In this document: positions 31,461-36,755 of the stretch, piece after piece
How positions within the stretch are numbered: the first letter of the stretch is position 1
Layout: each line of letters starts with the position of its first letter
Assembly (NCBI GenBank): GCA_905213905.1
Contig: CAJMKD010000023.1
Span: forward strand, 1-36,755
From: an uncultured Sutterella sp.
GTDB taxonomy: Bacteria > Pseudomonadota > Gammaproteobacteria > Burkholderiales > Burkholderiaceae_F
Reading direction: 5' to 3'
DNA: 36,755 nt
The notes under the pieces: model-generated
What the model was told of the DNA's origin: nothing
The model's input: only the letters and a program-made list of their open reading frames with translations
Databases searched by the model: none
Program-made: the position numbers and the translations under genes

Positions 31461-32420
31461 TCAGTCCTTGAGCCGCTCGTAGAGTTCGCTGCGGCGGCTT
31501 TTGGCGGCTTTTCCGGGCGGCTCGCCGAAAAGGCGCTTGTATTCGCGGTTGAACTGCTGCGGGCTTTGGTAGCCCACCGCGTAGGCGGCGGAATTGACGT
31601 CGCCGTCGCCGCGCAGCAGAAACTGCTGCGCTTCGTAGAGCCGCAGGCGCTTTTGGTACTGGAGGGGCGAAAGCGACGTGAAGGCCTTGAAGTGCCGGTG
31701 GAACGTGGTGGGCGCCATGCCGGCAACGCCCGCGAGCGTTTCGACGGAAACGGGGTCGCGGAAGTTTTCGCGCAGCCACCGGATGGCGCGCCGGATGCGC
31801 TGGCCGACGGTGCCCGGCGCATATAGCGCACGCAGCGCGGCGCCGCCGCCCCCGGAGAGCGCAAGGCAATGGATGTCGCGCACGAAGATCGGCGCGCGAA
31901 GCGCAAGTTCCTTGGGGCGCTCAAGAAGGGCGAGGAGGCGCGAAAAGTCTTCGAGCATTTCGATGGGCGAAGGCTCCACGTGAAAGACTTCGCTCACTTC
32001 CTCGGGATCGCTCTCGTCGACGGCGAGAAGTTCTGCGAGGACCGAAGGGTTGAGCCGCAGCGAGAGCGACACGAAAGGCTGCGAGGGCTTCACGCCGATG
32101 AGCTCATAGGTTGTCGGCATGTCGACCGAGGTGACGATCACGGAGCCCGTGCCGTAGCGGTAACTTTTCTCCCCGATGATGAGGTGCTTCTCGCCCTGCA
32201 GGATGAGTCCCACGGAGAGCACGTAAAAGCAGTTGGGCGCCTTGGTCGGCTGCTCGACGTAGCTCAGGTGCAGTCCGGGAATGAGCTTTTCGGCGTCTCG
32301 TCCGCTGCGCACGAAGCTTCGCACGCGCTCGATCATGTCGAGCCGGAGCGTTTCAGCCCGGGCATCGGCAGGGCGCTCGGCGGCGTCGACAGTGTTCGTA
32401 AAAGTGGCGTTTTCTGTCAT
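31461..32420 (-). CDS. AraC-family regulator, YqhC-like
   Basis: A 319-residue activator with an N-terminal AraC_N-type sensor (about 20-190, including LSYVEQPTKAPNCFYVLSVGLILQGEK) and two helix-turn-helix motifs at about 215-310. In E. coli, YqhC of this type activates yqhD and dkgA in response to reactive aldehydes. Here it lies directly downstream of a DkgA-like aldo-keto reductase and upstream of the CMD gene. I infer that it controls this cluster. It sits within the same-strand gene run with 68-bp and 178-bp gaps. The start is ATG at 32420. Confidence 0.92.
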   Translation of the reverse strand: MTENATFTNTVDAAERPADARAETLRLDMIERVRSFVRSGRDAEKLIPGLHLSYVEQPTKAPNCFYVLSVGLILQGEKHLIIGEKSYRYGTGSVIVTSVDMPTTYELIGVKPSQPFVSLSLRLNPSVLAELLAVDESDPEEVSEVFHVEPSPIEMLEDFSRLLALLERPKELALRAPIFVRDIHCLALSGGGGAALRALYAPGTVGQRIRRAIRWLRENFRDPVSVETLAGVAGMAPTTFHRHFKAFTSLSPLQYQKRLRLYEAQQFLLRGDGDVNSAAYAVGYQSPQQFNREYKRLFGEPPGKAAKSRRSELYERLKD

Positions 32421-32488
32421 GACCTTATGCCTCGAAGAAAAATGTCAAGAAGCCGCTGCGGCGCCGGACCAGCCGCCCGAAGCCGGCT

Positions 32489-33337
32489 TCAGTCGTGAAT
32501 GCGGTGCAGGCCGATGGCGCGGACGGTGGCAAGGTCCATGTCGTCGTAGATCGGGCTCTTTCCTTCGTCGAGCGCGGCAATGGCCGCCATTTCTGCCTCT
32601 GTGAGCGTGAAGCCGAAGATGTCGATGTTTTCTTTCATGCGCTCGGGGCGCACGGTCTTCGGAATGACGACGACGTTGCGCTGGTTGAGCCAGCGCAGCA
32701 CCACGGCTGCGACGCTGCGGTGGTGCGCATTCGCTATCGCCGTGAGAACCGGGTTCGTGAAGATGCCTTTTTTGCCTTCGGCAAAGGGCGCCCAGGCTTC
32801 GTGCACGATGCCTTCGGCGTGCAGGAAGCGGTCGGCCGAGCGCTGCTGAAAGAAGGGGTGCGTCTCGAGCTGGTTGAGGGCGGGCTTCACTTCGTTGTGC
32901 AGGAAAAGATCCTGAAGACGCTCGTTCGAAAAGCTCGTCACGCCGATCGCGCGGATGCGGCCTTCCTTCAGGAGCCGCTCGAGCGCGCGCCAGGCGGCGT
33001 AGTAGTTGCCGTAGGGCTTGTGCAGCAGGTAGAGGTCGACGACGTCGAGCCCGAGCGCTTCGGCCGAACGGTCGAAAGCGCGCAGCGCATCATCGTATTC
33101 GTAGTCCTGGACCCAGAGCTTGCTCGTGACGAACACTTCTTCGCGCTTGAGGCCGCTTTCACGGATCGCTTCGCCCACTTCCTTTTCGTTGAAGTAGCTC
33201 GCCGCCGTGTCGATCAGCCGGTAGCCGGCTTCGAGCGCGTCGAGAACCGCGCGCTTTGTGTCACTTTTCGGTATCTGATAAACGCCGAACCCGATCGCGG
33301 GCATCATGACGCCGTTATTGAGCCGAACTGTCTTCAT
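32489..33337 (-). CDS. Aldo-keto reductase, AKR5/DkgA-like
   Basis: A 282-residue cytosolic NADPH-dependent reductase of the 2,5-diketo-D-gluconate reductase branch. The tetrad is Asp43, Tyr48, Lys73 and His106. VTSFSNER replaces the more usual VSNF box. The cofactor site IPKTVRPERM is canonical. Such enzymes reduce methylglyoxal, beta-keto esters and other small carbonyls. It is next to a YqhC-type regulator, as in E. coli yqhC-dkgA. It is divergent from the second AraC gene across a 143-bp spacer. The ATG at 33337 has AAGGGA upstream. Confidence 0.93.
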   Translation of the reverse strand: MKTVRLNNGVMMPAIGFGVYQIPKSDTKRAVLDALEAGYRLIDTAASYFNEKEVGEAIRESGLKREEVFVTSKLWVQDYEYDDALRAFDRSAEALGLDVVDLYLLHKPYGNYYAAWRALERLLKEGRIRAIGVTSFSNERLQDLFLHNEVKPALNQLETHPFFQQRSADRFLHAEGIVHEAWAPFAEGKKGIFTNPVLTAIANAHHRSVAAVVLRWLNQRNVVVIPKTVRPERMKENIDIFGFTLTEAEMAAIAALDEGKSPIYDDMDLATVRAIGLHRIHD

Positions 33338-33480
33338 AGCGGATAATCCCTTAAATATCTTGATGAGATTGGCAGATCGCTTCTGCCCCACGCGGACAAT
33401 CGTAAAATTTCGACGTTTTCAAAAACAGAGCAAAACAAGGGCAAAAATGTCACTTTTCGGCGTTTGAAAGGAGGTGCCGC

Positions 33481-34374
33481 ATGAAGAAGGAGCGTGCGAA
33501 GCGAGGCGCGCCGCCCTCGCTCGAAGCATTCGGCGCCAACGAAGCGCAGCCGGCGGGCGCCGACGAGCTCATTGACTTTCCGTGCGGGATTGAGGCGCTT
33601 GCGGCATGCCGGACGACCGATCGAATCGTGCACATGCTCTGCATCAGAGGAAGCCTCAGCTTTCTGCAGCTCGGCGTGCACTACAACCTGGGGCCGGGCG
33701 ACTACGCGATCATTCCGAACGCGGCCATTGCCGGCGACTTCGCCGCTTCCGCCGATCTGGAGGCGATTCTGATGACGCTCTCGGCCGATGTCGGCAGCCG
33801 CCTCGCCCTTCGCAGCAGCTACGGCATCGTCGGGCACATGTCGCTTTTGAGAAATCCCGTCATGAAGCTCACGCCCGAGGCCGCTGAAAGGTGCCGCGTC
33901 GATCTCCTGCGGCTCAAAGCGCGGCAGCACGAAAAGGATCATCTTTTCCGGGAGGAAATGCTCGGGCACCTTCTCGCGGCGCACATTCTCGACCTTTACG
34001 ACTGGCATGCCCGGGCTTCGAGCGCGAAGGACGTGCCGGACCGCGCCGCGGCGCTCCTGCGCCGCTTCATCAACGACCTTGCGGCGGGCGCCTACAGAAC
34101 GCACCGCGATCTCGGCTGGTATGCGGCGCGCCTTTGCGTGTCGCCGCATTACCTCTCCGAGCTCTGCCGGCGCACAAGCGGGCGCGGGGCAGGGTACTTC
34201 ATCGACTTCTTCACCGTTCAGGAGATCGCGCGGCGGCTTTGCGACAAGCGCGAGCGCATCCAGTCGATCGCAGATTCCCTCGCTTTTTCGTCCGAATCCT
34301 ACTTCACGCGCTACGTGAAGAAGCACCTCGGGACGACGCCGGGCGCATTCCGCCGCGCGCGGACAGGCCTTTGA
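33481..34374 (+). CDS. AraC-family regulator, second type
   Basis: A 297-residue regulator with a cupin-like N-terminal sensor (about 30-125, GDYAIIPN) and a C-terminal pair of helix-turn-helix motifs (about 185-295, YAARLCVSPHYLSEL and SIADSLAFSSESYFTRYVKKHLG). The sensor is unrelated to the YqhC-like one at 31461. It is the only plus-strand gene in the cluster, and is divergent from the aldo-keto reductase at 33337. AAAGGAGG lies seven bases before the ATG. A 13-bp sequence TGTCACTTTTCGG occurs at 33448-33460 just upstream of it and again inside the divergent gene at 33259-33271. Confidence 0.92.
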   Translation: MKKERAKRGAPPSLEAFGANEAQPAGADELIDFPCGIEALAACRTTDRIVHMLCIRGSLSFLQLGVHYNLGPGDYAIIPNAAIAGDFAASADLEAILMTLSADVGSRLALRSSYGIVGHMSLLRNPVMKLTPEAAERCRVDLLRLKARQHEKDHLFREEMLGHLLAAHILDLYDWHARASSAKDVPDRAAALLRRFINDLAAGAYRTHRDLGWYAARLCVSPHYLSELCRRTSGRGAGYFIDFFTVQEIARRLCDKRERIQSIADSLAFSSESYFTRYVKKHLGTTPGAFRRARTGL

Positions 34375-34406
34375 AGGCGCCGGACGCATGGCTTGCCGCT
34401 CCCGCC

Positions 34407-35585
34407 TCAGGCCTTGACCGCTCCCGGCACGCGCTTCTTGAGCCACGCGTCGACGAGCTCGGCGATCTCGCGGTTGTTGAGGTCGCTCATCAGGAAGTGC
34501 GTATTGCCGCGGATGCCGATGTCAGGGAGATGCAGGAGCTCCGCGCGGCCGCCATGGCGGTTCACTGCGGCGACGAACTTGCGTGCCATGTCGAGTTCGC
34601 TGCGCCATTTGTCGGGGCCCACAAGCGCGCAGGGCTTCTCAGCGATGTTGTCGCCGTAGATGAGGAGCATCGGCACGCGCGCGAGCCGGCGGAACGCTTC
34701 GAGCGGTATTTCTTGCGCCACGGCCGAAACCGGCTCGAAGACCGCCTTCGCGGGCTCGGGCGCTTCGCCTGCCGGGAAAAGAAAAGGCGCGCCCCCCGGC
34801 TCGAAGGCGACGATGGCGCGCACGTTTTCCGTTCTGAGCGGCGTGCGCCAGCCGACGGAGCCGCCCATCGAATGCGTGAAGAGGACGGCCGGGCCCGTGC
34901 GCAAAAAGAGCGCGGCGAGCGCATCGGCGCTCACGTCGTCGTCCAGCGCCCCTGCGTACGGCGTCCAGCACCGCTGGAAGGCTTCAAGCGCCGCTTCGCC
35001 GGGCGGAAACTGCGAATGCTCGAAGCGTCCGGGAAAGACGCCGATGCGGCAAAGCTCGTGGAGCGTGACGTCCGCAAAGAGGGGATTTTTGGCGTACGGA
35101 TTGGCGTCGCCCGCAGCGGCTAGCGACAGGCCGGCTTCGCCGATGCGCGGCTGGTCGACGAGATAGACGCTGCGGCCCTTGCGCAGAAAAATGTTCTGAA
35201 AGCCGTCGCGCCCGTCGAGCGTCGACTCCCAGGTGCGCTTTGTCTGCGCGCCGCCGTGCTGGAAGACGATGGGGAGCCCCGTCTCCTCGAGCGGCTTCTG
35301 GTAGAAGACATAGGCATGGTCGCCGTAGGCGCGCTGCCCTTCAGGCGAGAGGAAGCGCTTGGGCGAAAACTCGCCCGGGTGCGCAAGACGGCCGCCGCCT
35401 ACGGTGAAGCTCCCCTGGTCTTGGAGGACCAAGGGCGCCGCGGCCGCTTTCGCTTCTTTGGAGGCCGCTGCGCTCTTGAGGGCGCGTTCGCCGGCCGAAG
35501 CGGGCAGCGCTGCCGCGCCGGCAAGTGCGGCGGCGCAAAGGAGCGCCTTTCTGCGCCCGATTTGAGAATGAAGGATCTTGGCCAT
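34407..35585 (-). CDS. Tat-exported alpha/beta-hydrolase, esterase 713-like paralogue
   Basis: A 392-residue hydrolase with a twin-arginine type signal (GRRKALLCAAALAGAAALPASA, 10-31). The triad residues Ser239 (THSMG), Glu262 (FEPGG) and His363 (GNTHFL) are in the same places as in the 25801 paralogue, and both share DGRDGF and YLVDQPR. It is longer by about 30 residues at the N-terminus. Export folded by Tat, versus a general signal in the paralogue, suggests different cofactor or folding needs. The ATG at 35585 has AGGAG upstream. It follows the third aldo-keto reductase by 101 bp on the same strand. Confidence 0.88.
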   Translation of the reverse strand: MAKILHSQIGRRKALLCAAALAGAAALPASAGERALKSAAASKEAKAAAAPLVLQDQGSFTVGGGRLAHPGEFSPKRFLSPEGQRAYGDHAYVFYQKPLEETGLPIVFQHGGAQTKRTWESTLDGRDGFQNIFLRKGRSVYLVDQPRIGEAGLSLAAAGDANPYAKNPLFADVTLHELCRIGVFPGRFEHSQFPPGEAALEAFQRCWTPYAGALDDDVSADALAALFLRTGPAVLFTHSMGGSVGWRTPLRTENVRAIVAFEPGGAPFLFPAGEAPEPAKAVFEPVSAVAQEIPLEAFRRLARVPMLLIYGDNIAEKPCALVGPDKWRSELDMARKFVAAVNRHGGRAELLHLPDIGIRGNTHFLMSDLNNREIAELVDAWLKKRVPGAVKA

Positions 35586-35686
35586 GATTTCTCCTTGTCT
35601 CGCGTTATGCCGTTTGCCGAACTGCGTGGCGGCCGCTGCTTTTGGCCAGATGCGCCAAGCCGGCGCGGCTTTTGTGAAGCTTGGCG

Positions 35687-36550
35687 TCAATGCTCGATGT
35701 GGCGCGTCGACATCCACTTCATGATGGCGGGATCCCGGTGCGAGAAGAACTGGCTCGTCTTCGTGTCGAGCGCGCGGATCTTCGCCATGTCGTCTTCGTC
35801 GAGCGTGAAGGAGAAGATGTCGAGATTTTCCCGCATGCGCTCGGGCCGAACGGTCTTGGCGACAACGATGGCGCCGAGCTGCCGCACGAAGCGAAGCACA
35901 ACCTGGCCGACCGTGCGGTTGTGCTTGCGGGCGATTTCTGCGAGGACGGGTTTTTCAAAGAGGCCGTTTCGCCCTTCGGCAAAAGGCGCCCAGGCTTCCG
36001 GCTGCACGCCGAGCTCCGCCATCACGGGAAGTGCATCGGCCTGCTGGCAGAAGGGATTGATCTCCACCTGGTTGACCATCGGGCGAATCGTCTGGTGGAG
36101 CGCGAAATCGACCAGTCGGTCCGGCATGAAGTTGCTTACGCCAATGGCGCCGAGCACGCCTTCGATGCAGAGCTTTTCCATGGTGCGCCAGGCCCCGTAC
36201 ACATCGCCGACAGGCTGATGGATGAGGTAGAGGTCGAGGCGGTCCAGGCCAAGCAGCTCGAGGGAGCGGTCGACCGCGCGGCGGGCGCCGCTTTCACTCG
36301 CGTTTTCCACCCAGAGCTTCGTCGTGATGAAGAGTTCGTCGCGGGGAATGCCGCTCGCCTTGATGGCGGCGCCGACGGCGGCTTCGTTGCCGTAGGAGGC
36401 GGCCGTGTCGAGCGCGCGGTAGCCTGCCGCAAGCGCGTCTTCAACGGCCTTTTGGCATTCGCGCGCGTCTTTCACTTGATAAACGCCGAAAACGGCGGCC
36501 GGCATCATGTGTCCGTTGGGAAGGCGGACTTTTTCGATCGCAGTTGTCAT
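35687..36550 (-). CDS. Aldo-keto reductase, AKR5-like, second DkgA-type paralogue
   Basis: A 287-residue cytosolic aldo-keto reductase. Tetrad Asp48, Tyr53, Lys78 and His111; cofactor segment VAKTVRPERMRENLDIFSF. It is clearly homologous to the 32489 gene, sharing PERM(K/R)EN(I/L)DIF, MMPA and FGVYQ, but divergent enough for a different substrate range. Here it pairs with the esterase at 34407, mirroring the association of the other reductases with the first esterase. The start at 36550 has AGAGAGA at a spacing of about 10 bases. Confidence 0.93.
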   Translation of the reverse strand: MTTAIEKVRLPNGHMMPAAVFGVYQVKDARECQKAVEDALAAGYRALDTAASYGNEAAVGAAIKASGIPRDELFITTKLWVENASESGARRAVDRSLELLGLDRLDLYLIHQPVGDVYGAWRTMEKLCIEGVLGAIGVSNFMPDRLVDFALHQTIRPMVNQVEINPFCQQADALPVMAELGVQPEAWAPFAEGRNGLFEKPVLAEIARKHNRTVGQVVLRFVRQLGAIVVAKTVRPERMRENLDIFSFTLDEDDMAKIRALDTKTSQFFSHRDPAIMKWMSTRHIEH

Positions 36551-36674
36551 GATGAAAAATCTCTCTTCGGATTAAAGCCAGATTCTGAATTTCATTGGCG
36601 CCGTTCGATTCAGCTGCGAGCGAAGCTTGGCTCGAGATCTCTCCCGGCGCTTGCCCTGCAGCGATTCGGGCGCC

Positions 36675-36755
36675 TTACTTGAGAGAGGATTTTCCGCTTG
36701 AAGCGACGCCGAGCATGGCATGAGCCCGACCGACCTTTTGCCTATTTCCGCCGCA
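36675..36755 (-). CDS. C-terminal fragment of a protein entering from the right edge
   Basis: An open frame on the minus strand runs from the window edge to TAA at 36675-36677, giving 26 residues ending GKSSLK. Base use resembles its neighbours and there is no start inside, so this looks like the 3' end of a gene upstream of the third aldo-keto reductase. The product cannot be named. The spacer 36551-36674 holds no clear signal. Confidence 0.4.
   Translation of the reverse strand, partial: CGGNRQKVGRAHAMLGVASSGKSSLK

Overview
The window is GC-rich, densely coding bacterial DNA. It has no rRNA, tRNA, CRISPR array, insertion sequence or phage gene that I can recognise. The mix of a long-form QueF, QseBC-like and other two-component systems, TDT and DASS dicarboxylate transporters, a dipeptidase of family C69 and many exported small redox proteins suggests a betaproteobacterium of the Burkholderiales. 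A gut-associated Sutterellaceae-like anaerobe is my best guess. That placement rests on gene flavour and codon bias, not on a marker gene.

Layout. (1) 27-6828, all minus strand: queF, a D-2-hydroxyacid dehydrogenase, a 1300-residue SWIM/SNF2 helicase and a small four-helix membrane protein. (2) 7191-9245, plus: an OmpR-type response regulator and its histidine kinase, preceded by direct repeats on an 11-bp period and followed by an intrinsic terminator. (3) 9446-10969, minus: two 91%-identical Hsp20 genes, each with its own sigma-32-like promoter, conserved 3' segment and terminator. (4) 11040-13288, minus: a second (QseBC/PmrAB-like) two-component system with an autoregulation-type direct repeat in its promoter. 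(5) 13723-15096, plus: a DUF4261 protein and a pyridoxamine-oxidase-fold flavoprotein. (6) 15188-18135: a TDT transporter divergent from a LysR regulator, then a flavin reductase. (7) 18311-23083, minus: a YczE-like membrane protein with a long leader, then a GntR regulator, a DASS anion transporter and a fumarase/aspartase-superfamily lyase, which look like one dicarboxylate-use operon with two perfect inverted repeats upstream. (8) 23591-25447, minus: an exported C69 dipeptidase.

(9) 25801 to the right end is the most unusual region. It is an accessory redox cluster of esterase, flavodoxin, aldo-keto reductase, cupin, cysteine-nucleophile hydrolase, carboxymuconolactone-decarboxylase-like protein, YqhC-like AraC regulator and DkgA-like aldo-keto reductase. 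A divergent second AraC regulator follows, then a second esterase and a third aldo-keto reductase. Six of these products carry export signals (three hydrolases, flavodoxin, cupin, CMD protein), while the three aldo-keto reductases look cytosolic. By analogy with the E. coli yqhC-yqhD-dkgA locus, I infer a response that cleaves or reduces reactive carbonyl, lactone or ester compounds across both compartments. The substrate is not evident from sequence.

Control elements read directly from the sequence include nine hairpin-type terminators, two sigma-32-like promoters and several dyads or direct repeats. Two long leaders (before LysR and before the YczE-like gene) contain terminator-like hairpins.
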